A DNA stretch of 64,000 nucleotides. It comes from Neobacillus novalis NBRC 102450. GTDB taxonomy: Bacteria; Bacillota; Bacilli; Bacillales; Cytobacillaceae. This document shows positions 1 through 8,242 of this stretch, one piece after another (the stretch's first letter is position 1; every line of letters starts with the position of its first letter). The notes beneath the pieces were generated by a model. It was given only the letters and a program-made list of their open reading frames with translations, had not been told where the DNA came from and made no database searches. The translations under genes were made by a program, and so were the position numbers. The stretch is from positions 1 to 64,000 of the forward strand of contig NZ_BCVP01000027.1 of NCBI RefSeq assembly GCF_001591805.1. Direction: 5' to 3'.

Positions 1-183
1 ATTAGTCCTTCATAAGGTCGATGAAGGACATTTCGCGGTCAAAACCAAGAAGATTAGTCCTTCATAAGGTCGATGAAGGACATTTCGCGGTCAAAACTAA
101 GAAGATTTGTCCTTCATAAGGTCGATGAAGGACATTTCGTGTCAAAAACCAAGAAGATTAGTCCTTCATAAGGCGACATGAGA
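1..183. repeat. 52-bp tandem repeat with internal hairpin, cut by window edge
   Basis: Three full copies start at 1, 53 and 105, and a degenerate fourth starts at 157, so the period is exactly 52 bp. Each full copy holds the perfect inverted repeat GTCCTTCAT / ATGAAGGAC around a 7-base loop, followed by a TTTCG(C)GGTCAAAA tail. The array lies just beyond the end of the nos operon. No reading frame of note crosses it. It may continue to the left of the window. Confidence 0.9.
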
Positions 184-195
184 GTCCTTTAATCC

Positions 196-242
196 CCAAA
201 AACGCCGAAACTCCCTAAAGAATTTCGACCTTTAAGGAGTTT
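196..242 (-). terminator. Intrinsic terminator of the nos operon
   Basis: Read on the minus strand, a 13-bp stem (208-220 with 230-242, one G-U wobble) is followed four bases later by a run of five T (in CGTTTTTGG). The stem overlaps the stop codon of the last gene (215-217), so the operon probably ends here. Confidence 0.75.
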
Positions 243-1123
243 ACTTGGGAGACGAGGAGTTCTTCGTATTTTTGCTGGGCTTGGTAGAGGACATCTTGCT
301 CGCCGGCCTTCGGATTTTCCTTTTTCACTTGCGCAATGATATCCTCTTGAACCTTCCGGGATAAAACAATCATCTGATATTGCTGCTTTTCCGTTGCCCA
401 AAACTTGTCCTCGCCGTAGTCACGAATCAACTTTTTCGCAGATGGGAATCCATTATATTGCTCGCGCGCCTTGCTTACTGCCGCGTCAACCTCAGTATCC
501 GCCGCCTTGTGCCCCTTTTCATCGGCAAGTAGCGCCATTGAGCGCAGACGGACAATCTGCGTTAATAATTGATTTTTATCATCGCTCATTTTCTCCTGTG
601 AGTCTAAATAGGCAAGCTCTTCCTCCAACTGTTTCCCGGTATATTTTTGCTGCGCCCTTTCCCGGTTAATTGCCAGCTGCAGCTGATTAATCAATTGATA
701 AAACGCTAAATCGTCCTGCGTAATCCATTTGCCGTTTATCGTGGCAACCCCTTTAGCCTTGACAACGTTGAGGTTAATGACCTTTTCAGATTTCTTCCCG
801 GCCTTTTCCATCGTAAAAGCGACCTCATACTTCCCGCTCATAGGCAGCGCCACATTGCCGGAATAAGTACCATCTTTGCCCTCCGCTAACTTGACATCCG
901 TTGTGCCATGATCCATATTGGCCATCGAAAATTCAGCAGAGACATCGAGTCCGTTAACCGCCTGTTTCCCTTCGGTTACTTTCACTTCAAACGGCCCGGC
1001 CAGATCCTTTTGGTAATAAAGCTCTTTGGTTACTTTGATTGTATAATCAGGTTCCGAACTGCAGCCAGTCAGCATCGCCATCAGCATTAGCAACAAAGTC
1101 GCAAACAACGTCTGTCTCTTCAT
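215..1123 (-). CDS. Lipoprotein of the nos operon: YtkA/FixH-like domain plus SurA-N-like helical domain
   Basis: A 302-residue exported lipoprotein. The signal peptide ends in the lipobox LTGC with Cys21. Residues about 30-120 resemble the YtkA/FixH-like beta domain, including the methionine/histidine-rich stretch FSMANMDHG and the motif LPMSGKYEV. Residues about 125-300 are a charged helical region reminiscent of SurA N-terminal domains. The start codon overlaps the nosF stop as ATGA, so it is the last, translationally coupled gene of the nos operon. Its position and Met/His residues suggest copper handling or chaperoning for NosZ outside the membrane, a job done by NosL in other clusters; that role is inference. 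No NosL-type gene is seen in this cluster. Confidence 0.7.
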   Translation of the reverse strand: MKRQTLFATLLLMLMAMLTGCSSEPDYTIKVTKELYYQKDLAGPFEVKVTEGKQAVNGLDVSAEFSMANMDHGTTDVKLAEGKDGTYSGNVALPMSGKYEVAFTMEKAGKKSEKVINLNVVKAKGVATINGKWITQDDLAFYQLINQLQLAINRERAQQKYTGKQLEEELAYLDSQEKMSDDKNQLLTQIVRLRSMALLADEKGHKAADTEVDAAVSKAREQYNGFPSAKKLIRDYGEDKFWATEKQQYQMIVLSRKVQEDIIAQVKKENPKAGEQDVLYQAQQKYEELLVSQVNSLKVEIL

Positions 1124-1797
1124 GATTCAATTCCTCCTAAATGGTGTGTCGCCAAAAATTCCTCTACCGTAAATTTCTCCATTTTTCCTTCATTTAGATA
1201 GGCCACATGGGTACAAACCTGGCGGATTTCATCGAGATGATGCGACGACAGCAGAATCGTTTTATCATGAAGCGATTTCAGTACCTCGAGGATTTCCTTT
1301 CTTCCCATCGGGTCAATGCCGCTTGTCGGCTCATCCAAAATCAAGATGCTGGATTCCTGATAAAGCGTAATCGCCAAGCCGAGGCGCTGGAGCATCCCCT
1401 TTGAATAGGACTTCACTTGGACATTGCGGTCGTCCCACAAACTGACCGATCGAAGTGCGCGCTCAATTCGTTCCAGGTCGGCAGCCTTTTCAACAGCTTC
1501 GGCAAAAAAGGTCATATTCTCGAGCCCGGTCAGCATCGGATAAAGCATAAATTTTTCCGGCAAGTAGGCGATTGTTCTTTTCCAAGCAGCATTTTTCTTC
1601 GTGACTTCCATCCCGTTTATTGAAATAGCCCCTTGTTTAACAGGCAGCAAGCCTAGCAGACTATTAATAAATGTTGATTTCCCGGCACCGTTTCGGCCAA
1701 CCAGGGCACAGATTTCATTTTTATGAATTTCAATCGTAACGTTGTCTAACACTGTTTTTTTTCCAAACGATTGGTTTAAATGCTCCACCTTAATCAT
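1120..1797 (-). CDS. nosF: NosF, ABC transporter ATPase for NosZ maturation
   Basis: A 225-residue ABC ATPase with Walker A GRNGAGKST (about residue 35), the signature SYSKGMLQRLGLA, Walker B ILILDEPTSGID and the H-loop LSSHHLDE. NosF works with the membrane protein NosY and the extracytoplasmic NosD to assemble the copper-sulfur CuZ site of nitrous oxide reductase. It is coupled to both neighbours by 4-base ATGA overlaps (1794-1797 with nosY, 1120-1123 with the lipoprotein gene). The length is short, as is usual for NosF. The assignment rests on the ABC motifs plus position in the nos operon. Confidence 0.9.
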   Translation of the reverse strand: MIKVEHLNQSFGKKTVLDNVTIEIHKNEICALVGRNGAGKSTFINSLLGLLPVKQGAISINGMEVTKKNAAWKRTIAYLPEKFMLYPMLTGLENMTFFAEAVEKAADLERIERALRSVSLWDDRNVQVKSYSKGMLQRLGLAITLYQESSILILDEPTSGIDPMGRKEILEVLKSLHDKTILLSSHHLDEIRQVCTHVAYLNEGKMEKFTVEEFLATHHLGGIES

Positions 1798-2591
1798 TCA
1801 TAGCCCTCCTTACGGTTGAAGACAATTGCGGTACCAACAGAAACCACGAGCCAGACAAGTAAATTTCCGAGCAAAAAGAAGACCGGCTTCGTCCACATAA
1901 AGGCTTGCATTAGCCTCGACATGTGGCCGAACGAATACACACCCATCCCGGTTTCCAGGTACATTCTTACGGACTGAAGCGGATTTAAAAAGTAAATTAC
2001 GGAAAAGAATTTTACATTTTCATAGGTAACATCAGGTAAAAACGATAGCAGAATAAAATCGTGCAGGAAGAAAAAGTAAAACCAAACAAATATCGTATAG
2101 CCGATGATTTGCATCCGTGAACGGCTGAAGCTGCCGATCGCTGCGCCCATCTGCAAGAAGAGAAGCGTCATCAGGACAATCGCTGCCACAAACACCAAAT
2201 AGCTTTTGATATCGAGTTGCAAGGTAAACTTCAATAGCAGTAAATAGACGGAAAACCAGACGATAAGCGGGACAAGCACAACCGTATAGAGTCCGAGGCT
2301 TTTTTTTACTAAAAAGCTTGGATAATTATCCTTCTTCGTTAACAGCATGATCAGCGTCTTTTGTTCCTTTTCTTGAAAAATCGAAAACGCCCCGATAAAC
2401 AGGCAGAGAATCGGAATAAAGTAGATGAGCGTATCAAACAGATTGATTAACAAAACATAAAAGCCTTTATCAAAGGAAAGAGCTGTGGGACGGAACAAAA
2501 TACTGACAGATATGAGCACAATAATGCTTATTGAAAGCCAGAGCCCTTTCCCTCTTATATTTTCCTTCCATTCCTTCCAAATATAATGCAT
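1794..2591 (-). CDS. nosY: NosY, ABC-2 type membrane permease
   Basis: A 265-residue protein with about six membrane segments, beginning MHYIWKEWKENIRGKGLW. The start at 2591 is chosen because it is preceded by AAAGGGGAG and matches the usual NosY N-terminus; an upstream in-frame extension lies inside nosD and is not needed. It overlaps the end of nosD by 37 bases and ends in an ATGA overlap with nosF. In the known system NosY is the membrane partner of NosF and NosD in CuZ assembly. Nothing unusual is seen. Confidence 0.88.
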   Translation of the reverse strand: MHYIWKEWKENIRGKGLWLSISIIVLISVSILFRPTALSFDKGFYVLLINLFDTLIYFIPILCLFIGAFSIFQEKEQKTLIMLLTKKDNYPSFLVKKSLGLYTVVLVPLIVWFSVYLLLLKFTLQLDIKSYLVFVAAIVLMTLLFLQMGAAIGSFSRSRMQIIGYTIFVWFYFFFLHDFILLSFLPDVTYENVKFFSVIYFLNPLQSVRMYLETGMGVYSFGHMSRLMQAFMWTKPVFFLLGNLLVWLVVSVGTAIVFNRKEGYE

Positions 2592-3895
2592 AGTCGATGT
2601 CTCCCCTTTCGTAAAATCAACACGGCAACCCCCGCGATGACAAGATATAGAATCCAAGAATGCTGAGCTTTTGCGGCCGTTAATGGGTGTGAATCTTGAA
2701 ACATAACTTCGTCGTCCTTCAATGTCGCATTGATTTTTTCATAAATTGAAATCGCCGGGCTTTTTAAAAATAGATTGGTCAGTTCTTGGTCCTCAATCAG
2801 CTGATGGAGGGAAGAATGATAGATGACCGGAAAGTCGCCGATCCCGTCTTGATTTAAATCGGTGAGTGGAAAGGCGGCGCCCCAGTCGTTGCCTTTGCCA
2901 TCCTTGCTCCAAGCATTGTTTTCGCTATTGCCGCCAAGGGTAACGGCAGGGATGGTATTTTCGGAAATCCGGTTCAGCGTGAACGTTTGCTCGTTAGAAC
3001 TGGCCCACAGTTCAATGCCAATCTGGTTTTGAATGATCCGGTTACTCTTAAACGTGTTTCTCGTCGCCTGGTCAATATACAAGCCCCGCTGGTTCATGTA
3101 AAAGGTGTTATTTTTTATATCGTTATCATTGGCTTGTAACAGTAATAAGCCAAACGATTGGTTTCCATAGTTAATGATGAATTGGTTGTCTTCTAGTTTC
3201 AGGTGATTCGAGTTCATGACAGCAGCGCCGCCAGTATTCATTGTAAACACATTTCGTTTAAAAATATTTTCGTCTGAGTACATGTAATGCAGACCGTATC
3301 TTGTATTGGTGATGTTGTTGTCATAGCTTTTGTTTCGATAGGCATAATCAAAGAACATGCCGTCCCGGGTGCCGTCGACGGTGTTGTGTTCTAAGAGATT
3401 ATCATTTGCGTAAAAAACATGAATGCCATTGCCCTGGGCGGCGATTTCCCCTTTTCCCATCCCTTTAATATCGGCATAGCGGATGGTATTATCGTGGGCC
3501 TTACTTAAATAAACACCGTGAAAGGAATGGCGGATGGTGACGTGTTCAACCACATTATGATCTGTGTAGATTTTGATGGCTGCGTATTCCTCGCTGGAGT
3601 TGCGGTCCATGCTTCCGCCTGACACCGTTAACTGGCTCAACTTTACATGGGGTGCCTTAACCGAAATCACGTTCCCGGTTCCGTCTCCTTTGATTACGGT
3701 TTTAGATCTGCCAATCATCGTCAGGGGTTTATTGATGACGATATTGCCTTCATAGGTTTTATTTTCAAGTTTCAATACCGCCCCCTCTTTCATGGAGTCG
3801 ATGATTGCTTGCAAGTTTTCGGCTGCCATATTTTTCTCAGGAATCACTAGTAAAAAAAGAGAAAAAACGAAAGATAAGAGCGTCATTTTTTTCAT
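2555..3895 (-). CDS. nosD: NosD, right-handed beta-helix copper-site assembly protein
   Basis: A 446-residue exported protein with an N-terminal signal peptide, then repeated beta-helix rungs (recurring N-x-I/N-x-F patterns, for example NDNDIKNNTF and RNTFKSNRI) typical of NosD in the pectate-lyase-like family. The start at 3895 forms an ATGA overlap with the nosB stop and has GGAAGG upstream, so translation is coupled. The C-terminus carries a hydrophobic segment (ILYLVIAGVAVLIL) followed by basic residues. This would anchor it to the membrane, whereas Gram-negative NosD is a free periplasmic protein. It delivers or organises copper/sulfur for NosZ together with NosFY. Confidence 0.92.
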   Translation of the reverse strand: MKKMTLLSFVFSLFLLVIPEKNMAAENLQAIIDSMKEGAVLKLENKTYEGNIVINKPLTMIGRSKTVIKGDGTGNVISVKAPHVKLSQLTVSGGSMDRNSSEEYAAIKIYTDHNVVEHVTIRHSFHGVYLSKAHDNTIRYADIKGMGKGEIAAQGNGIHVFYANDNLLEHNTVDGTRDGMFFDYAYRNKSYDNNITNTRYGLHYMYSDENIFKRNVFTMNTGGAAVMNSNHLKLEDNQFIINYGNQSFGLLLLQANDNDIKNNTFYMNQRGLYIDQATRNTFKSNRIIQNQIGIELWASSNEQTFTLNRISENTIPAVTLGGNSENNAWSKDGKGNDWGAAFPLTDLNQDGIGDFPVIYHSSLHQLIEDQELTNLFLKSPAISIYEKINATLKDDEVMFQDSHPLTAAKAQHSWILYLVIAGVAVLILRKGRHRLCIIFGRNGRKI

Positions 3896-4482
3896 TTTTT
3901 TCGATCCTTCCATAGCGGAATCAGTAATAGAATAAAGGCCGCAATGACAAAATAGATGCCTGTTCCTAGTAAACTGTGGGTTACAAAGTTTGCCACTGTA
4001 TTTTGACCGATAATCGGCGGAACAAAAGGGTCAATTTTTATCGGCGCCTTTGGACTTAAATTGGTTCCGTATTTTTGTAAAGCAAAATGGAGGTCCAAAA
4101 TGCCTGCCAGACAGCCAATCGCGATGATGCCAATCAGCCCGTAAAGCACTTTCCTATTGCGAAGAATCGCCGTTACTAGAGTAATGACGGCTAATCCGCC
4201 AACAAGATAGGCAAGGTAGGATAATTCAGGGAAATTTTCTGCACCGAAATTCGACATCCCGATATAGTGGTTCAGCCCGTTAATAATATCAATTTCTCCT
4301 TCGAGCTTGTTCGGATAGACGATAATATTTAAGCCTTCTGGGTATTGCGGTGCATAAAAGACCATCTTCCACCACGGAAAAAATAAGGAAACGACGATTA
4401 AAATTGCTGATAGTCCAATTAGCAAGGAAGACGTAATCGATAATTTACTGTTTTTTCTGCTGCTATCATTCAAGTTAACCAC
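3892..4482 (-). CDS. nosB: NosB-like membrane protein of clade II nos clusters
   Basis: A 196-residue protein with about four hydrophobic segments (near residues 15-35, 95-113, 118-137 and 170-190) and a large outside loop after the first. It sits between nosZ and nosD, which is where nosB lies in Gram-positive and other clade II clusters. No enzymatic motif is visible. The function of NosB is not settled; a role in electron supply or NosZ maturation is inferred from conserved location only. It is separated from nosZ by 73 bases and coupled to nosD by ATGA. Confidence 0.65.
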   Translation of the reverse strand: MVNLNDSSRKNSKLSITSSLLIGLSAILIVVSLFFPWWKMVFYAPQYPEGLNIIVYPNKLEGEIDIINGLNHYIGMSNFGAENFPELSYLAYLVGGLAVITLVTAILRNRKVLYGLIGIIAIGCLAGILDLHFALQKYGTNLSPKAPIKIDPFVPPIIGQNTVANFVTHSLLGTGIYFVIAAFILLLIPLWKDRKK

Positions 4483-4555
4483 TCCTTTTATAGTGCTAAC
4501 TAAATTACAAAGAGTGGGGTATCAATTTTTTCAATTGATACCCACTCGAGACAAA

Positions 4556-6421
4556 TTAATTCTTCGGTTTTACTAAGAAGTAGCCGTTCATTTCCTGGTG
4601 CAGTGCTGAACAGAAGTTTGTACAATAGAGTGGGAAGGTCCCCGCTTTATCGGCTGTAAACTCGATCGTATTTGTTTGGCCAGGTTGAACTTCTATATTC
4701 AGGTCATAGCTGTTAATCGCAAAACCGTGGGTAATATCTTCATCAAAGTCAATATTGGTTAAATGGATGAAGACGTGATCTCCTTCGTTAACCTCAATTA
4801 CGTCCGGGCGTTTTGCTTTCGCGTCAAAAATGAATCTTGAGCGCATCGCGATGCCATATACGTGGACTTCATTGCCTTTACGAACAATTTTTGTATCATT
4901 TTGCTTATAAACGGCATCTTTATTCTTTTCGTCCTTCGGATAAACATTGATTGTTTTAATCTTATCGGCCTTAATCATCTGGGCATAGTGCGGCTCTGGG
5001 TCAACCGGTGCCGATTGAATCACCTTCATCTTGCCGCTGATGTCAATTAACTGCATCGACTCAGGGTGTGACGGGCCGACTGACAAGTAGCTGTCCTTAG
5101 CAATTTTGTTCAAAGCAATGAGCCATTTTCCATCAGGTGAAACCGTATCCCCTTCTGCAGAAACAGAGTGACCCGGCGAATATTGAACCGGTACACGGTC
5201 TAATGTTTTCCCCGTTTTCGGATCCCATTTCACGATTTCAGAAGAAATGAACATTGTTGTATAGGCCATGCCTTTGTCATCAAATTGAGTATGAAGCGGT
5301 CCAAGGGCATTTTCTGGGTTTACTTCTCTTTCCATGACCGATTTGTAATTAATAATTGGAATTCCGTTACGTTCACCGGCAAAGTCTTTGTTTTCCACCG
5401 CTTTAAACGACTTTTCGAACGAGAATACCGTCATCGAAGGTGCTAGTTTTCCAGAAGCGATAAAGTATTTACCGTCAGGTGTGACGTCGACACCGTGTGG
5501 TGATTTAGCTACCGGCACTAAATAAATGCCGCCCTTTTGCTTTTCAGGGTAAATCATCTTTTGACCATCGACGTCTTCGTACTTGCCGTCTTTGACCATT
5601 TTCTCAAGCTCTTTCCAGTTAAACAGCACGATATAGTCGCGGTCTGCCTGGGACGCATTTACTTCCATTGTCGTTGTTGCTTCTTCTGTATTATAGGTAG
5701 TCATGACGGCCCAATCGGCGGAGCCTTTTTTACCGGCATCAGAAAGATCATAGGACCAAGGCGGAAGGGCAACCTGGTAAGCAATGTTTAACTTAACATT
5801 CTTTTCGTCAAAGGTTACCGCTGACATAACCCCGCGGTAGTTTTGGCTGTAGTTATCAAGTGATTCATATTTTTGGCCGACCGGTACAGCGAAACGAGTC
5901 GGCAGGAACATGTACTCGGTATTTTCCGTTACGAATGCGGCACAGTGCGGACCGGCTGTGTTTGGAACATTGATGATATCTTTTGTCGTGAAGGTTTCCA
6001 AATCAACGACGGCGGCACGGCTGTTGCCGACATCGGTCGCAAACATCCACTTCCCATCATAGTCGCCCTTTGTTTCCGAGAAGGCTGGATGGTGAAGGTC
6101 CCCCCACGTATAGCCGCCCATTAATTTTTTCGAATGCTCATCAAAACCATAGCCTGTTGCGGAATCCTGCGAGAAGACCGGAATTGTTCTGATTTTACGC
6201 ATCGATGGCACACCGTAGATAAACATTTGACCTGAGTGGCCGCCGGATGCGAATAAGTAATAATCATCTTTTTGACCGAATGGTACATACACTTTTTCGG
6301 CATCGGTCTTGTTGCTTAAAGCAGCTTCCGTGTTTGTCTTTGCGGAAAAGTCAGCAAAGTTAATAGTTGCGGCAATAAAGCCGGCAAGCAAACCGGAGGC
6401 AATTGGTATCCATTTTTTCAT
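4556..6421 (-). CDS. nosZ: Nitrous oxide reductase NosZ (clade II, Sec-exported)
   Basis: A 621-residue enzyme reducing N2O to N2 outside the membrane. The N-terminus is a Sec-type signal (MKKWIPIASGLLAGFIAA) without a twin arginine, as in clade II enzymes. The seven-bladed propeller carries CuZ-ligand histidine motifs: DLHHPAFSE, GPHCA, SPHGVDV, GPLHTQFD, SPGHSVS and a final HGFAI. The C-terminal cupredoxin domain has the CuA motif CTNFCSALHQEM (C-x3-C-x3-H). Length is typical. It follows nosC after 18 bases and is probably co-transcribed from the Fnr-type promoter upstream of nosC. Confidence 0.97.
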   Translation of the reverse strand: MKKWIPIASGLLAGFIAATINFADFSAKTNTEAALSNKTDAEKVYVPFGQKDDYYLFASGGHSGQMFIYGVPSMRKIRTIPVFSQDSATGYGFDEHSKKLMGGYTWGDLHHPAFSETKGDYDGKWMFATDVGNSRAAVVDLETFTTKDIINVPNTAGPHCAAFVTENTEYMFLPTRFAVPVGQKYESLDNYSQNYRGVMSAVTFDEKNVKLNIAYQVALPPWSYDLSDAGKKGSADWAVMTTYNTEEATTTMEVNASQADRDYIVLFNWKELEKMVKDGKYEDVDGQKMIYPEKQKGGIYLVPVAKSPHGVDVTPDGKYFIASGKLAPSMTVFSFEKSFKAVENKDFAGERNGIPIINYKSVMEREVNPENALGPLHTQFDDKGMAYTTMFISSEIVKWDPKTGKTLDRVPVQYSPGHSVSAEGDTVSPDGKWLIALNKIAKDSYLSVGPSHPESMQLIDISGKMKVIQSAPVDPEPHYAQMIKADKIKTINVYPKDEKNKDAVYKQNDTKIVRKGNEVHVYGIAMRSRFIFDAKAKRPDVIEVNEGDHVFIHLTNIDFDEDITHGFAINSYDLNIEVQPGQTNTIEFTADKAGTFPLYCTNFCSALHQEMNGYFLVKPKN

Positions 6422-6439
6422 TTACTTACACACTCCTTT

Positions 6440-6874
6440 CTATTTGGCTTCAGATGCTTGCTTCAATAGGTCTAAAACCTGCTTGCGCTCGTCATCTGTT
6501 AATGGACTTTTACTAATCACACCTGACATTACGGCTGAAGTTGGCTCTTTTAAGAATTCCTCAATCGGTTTGCCATGCTTGCCTTCAACGTTAACAAACG
6601 CTTGTGAAAGGTCCGGTCCGACTGCCCCGCCTTTTATGTTGAGAGCGTCAACACTATGGCAGCCAAGGCATCCCTTCTGATTAAGGATATTGTCTTCAGT
6701 TGCGGAAGAAGTGGCTGCTGTATTTTCTTCCTTCGTTGTCGCTTCGTCGTTTGTTTCTGTTTGCGCCACCTGCGGCTGTTTCGAAGAGTCCCCCATGATG
6801 ACACCAAATACGAGGTAACCAAGGCCGAAACCGAGTAATGCAAAGATAACAAAGCTAATAATTGCTTTTTGCAA
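6440..6874 (-). CDS. nosC: NosC-like membrane-anchored c-type cytochrome
   Basis: A 144-residue protein with one N-terminal membrane segment, an acidic Thr/Glu/Ala-rich linker (about residues 32-62) and a single heme-binding motif CLGCH at about residue 70. Clade II nos operons commonly start with such a cytochrome, which probably passes electrons from the quinol pool to NosZ. It is the first gene of the operon: an Fnr-like box and -10 lie upstream and nosZ follows after 18 bases. The name nosC is by position and type, not by close sequence comparison. Confidence 0.8.
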   Translation of the reverse strand: MQKAIISFVIFALLGFGLGYLVFGVIMGDSSKQPQVAQTETNDEATTKEENTAATSSATEDNILNQKGCLGCHSVDALNIKGGAVGPDLSQAFVNVEGKHGKPIEEFLKEPTSAVMSGVISKSPLTDDERKQVLDLLKQASEAK

Positions 6875-6914
6875 TGAAAGTCCCCCTCTTTTTTATATAA
6901 AAATGAACAACTTC

Positions 6915-6957
6915 ATCCTACCCGCTGGTCATCGGTAAAATTGTGATGCTCCGCACA
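6915..6957 (-). promoter_or_regulatory. Fnr-type operator and -10 element upstream of nosC
   Basis: The 16-mer TGTGATGCTCCGCACA at 6942-6957 matches TGTGA-N6-TCACA in 9 of 10 positions. On the minus strand TAGGAT (6920-6915) serves as -10, predicting a start near 6908 and the box centred at about -41.5, the classic class II activator position. The box-to--10 distance equals that at the regulator and fdhD promoters. Confidence 0.7.
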
Positions 6958-6973
6958 TCTTTATGGTGGTTTT

Positions 6974-7144
6974 TGAACGTTTTGTGAAGGGGACTGTTAG
7001 GACTAGGGAAACCGCGGTTTTGAAAAAATGAACGTTTTGTGAAATTGGGTTGAAAAGGTGGTGGCGCTTTCTTTGGTTTGTGTGTGGATAAACTGGCGGC
7101 GCTTTCTTGGAAGTGTTTTTTGAAAAAGGTGAACGTTTTGTGAA
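6974..7144. repeat. Three copies of a 15-mer ending in a TGTGA half-site
   Basis: TGAACGTTTTGTGAA occurs exactly at 6974-6988, 7029-7043 and 7130-7144 in the nosC-regulator intergenic region. Each contains TGTGA; the last overlaps the complete box at 7139-7154. A second short repeat (GGCG(G)CGCTTTCTT) occurs twice between them. The extra half-sites could be weak operator sites or simple repeat expansion. Confidence 0.7.
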
Positions 7145-7181
7145 TCTCGTCACTACATGATGGAAAAAAGTTGGTTACAAT
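7139..7181 (+). promoter_or_regulatory. Fnr-type operator and -10 of the Crp/Fnr gene
   Basis: TGTGAATCTCGTCACT at 7139-7154 matches TGTGA-N6-TCACA in 9 of 10 positions. TACAAT at 7176-7181 is a good -10, placing the transcript start near 7188 and the box at about -41.5. The arrangement suggests autoactivation. It also implies that an ATG at 7184 lies upstream of the transcript start and cannot be used. Confidence 0.7.
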
Positions 7182-7225
7182 GAATGGTAATTATAGCTGG
7201 GAAAAATTTAAAGGCGGTGGATAAA

Positions 7226-7969
7226 GTGAATCGTTCTGATTGTATGGAGAATCCGCATCTTTTGGTCTATCAAGAGGTAAAACATGAAAATTTACTTCGG
7301 AAAATTAGCATTTTCAAGCATTTATCGCATAAGTCGCTCCAGGTGATTGAAAAGCGAATTCAAACGTTTGAATTAAAAAAAGGCGATCAGATTATTTCTG
7401 AGGATGAAGTGGCAAGAGGGGTTTATTTCGTTCATTCGGGGGCCGTTAAGCTGACGAAGGAAGATGAAAACGGCAATGAAATCATCGTCTGCGTCAAGCA
7501 AAAGGGGGATGCCTTTGCCGAGGCCTGCTTGTTTACCCAAAAGACGGAGCGTTATCCAGCGACAGCAACGATGCTTCAGGAAGGCAAGATTATTTTTTTA
7601 GACAAGTTGGAATTAGAGCAGGATTTATACGCTAACCCCGAACTTGCGATGCAAATGATCAGCTATATGAGTGATGCCTTAAGGGAAATGACCTCGCAGC
7701 TGCGGGATGTGGCCCTGCTCGATGTCTATGCGAAAACGGTCAAGACACTGGAGCGGCTGGGGAACAAGTTTAACACCGGTCAGAACCGCTGGAATATCGA
7801 AATTCCGTTGACGGTTCAGGAATTTGCGACGGTTGTCGGCACAACGCGGGAAAGTGTCAGCCGTGTGTTTTCAAAATTGAAGAAGGAATCGATTATTGAT
7901 TTAAAATCGCGGAAAATTGTCATTTTGGATTGGTGTGGGCTGTGTACACTGCTGAATCGGGAATATTAA
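7226..7969 (+). CDS. Crp/Fnr-family transcriptional regulator
   Basis: A 247-residue regulator: cyclic-nucleotide-like sensor domain (about residues 20-150), long dimer helix, then a winged helix-turn-helix. The recognition helix reads TTRESVSRVFSKL; its R-E-x-x-S-R pattern fits TGTGA-type targets. GTG at 7226 is chosen as start because AAAGGCGGTGG precedes it and the predicted transcript begins after the ATG at 7184. It ends DWCGLCTLLNREY, a C-x2-C pair, but lacks the third cysteine of the C-terminal cluster site of B. subtilis Fnr, and no N-terminal FNR cysteine cluster is present. It lies divergent from the nos operon and is its likely activator. Whether it senses oxygen, NO or redox cannot be read from the sequence. 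Confidence 0.85.
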   Translation: MNRSDCMENPHLLVYQEVKHENLLRKISIFKHLSHKSLQVIEKRIQTFELKKGDQIISEDEVARGVYFVHSGAVKLTKEDENGNEIIVCVKQKGDAFAEACLFTQKTERYPATATMLQEGKIIFLDKLELEQDLYANPELAMQMISYMSDALREMTSQLRDVALLDVYAKTVKTLERLGNKFNTGQNRWNIEIPLTVQEFATVVGTTRESVSRVFSKLKKESIIDLKSRKIVILDWCGLCTLLNREY

Positions 7970-8003
7970 TGGTGGTGGGTTCTTCTTAAAGGCGCTTTTT
8001 TGA

Positions 8004-8107
8004 GTTTTGGCTATTTTTTAGCCTGCTTTGGCTATTTTTCAAAGGGTTATGGCTATTTTTTTCGATGTTATGGCTACTTTTTAAAGGGTTATGGCTATTT
8101 AGACATT
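8004..8107 (-). repeat. 21-bp array, family A, copy 1 (five units)
   Basis: GGCTA(T/C) starts at 8009, 8030, 8051, 8072 and 8093, exactly 21 bases apart. Read on the minus strand it is ATGTCTAAATAGCCATAAC followed by units of ATAGCCA(A/T)AAC plus about ten variable bases. It begins about 35 bases after the Crp/Fnr stop codon. The 7970-8313 gap holds this array, a terminator and a promoter. Confidence 0.95.
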
Positions 8108-8144
8108 ATTTGGAAAAGTAAACTTAGTTTTAATGAAATTTGAC

Positions 8145-8172
8145 AAAAGGACCCCTAGTGGTCCTTTTTATT
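8145..8172 (+). terminator. Intrinsic terminator after the Crp/Fnr gene
   Basis: Stem AAAAGGACC (8145-8153) / GGTCCTTTT (8160-8168) with loop CCTAGT, followed by TTTTATTTT. It lies beyond the 21-bp array. Confidence 0.8.
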
Positions 8173-8242
8173 TTGATTGGATTTTTTACAGCTCAAAACA
8201 TTAATAAACATAAAAAAAACGGAATAAAAATGAATATAATAA

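Noticed and set aside
7995..8107. CRISPR array at this and the other 21-bp arrays
   Set aside because: Period is only 21 bases, with repeat cores of about 12 and variable parts of about 9; no cas genes are present.
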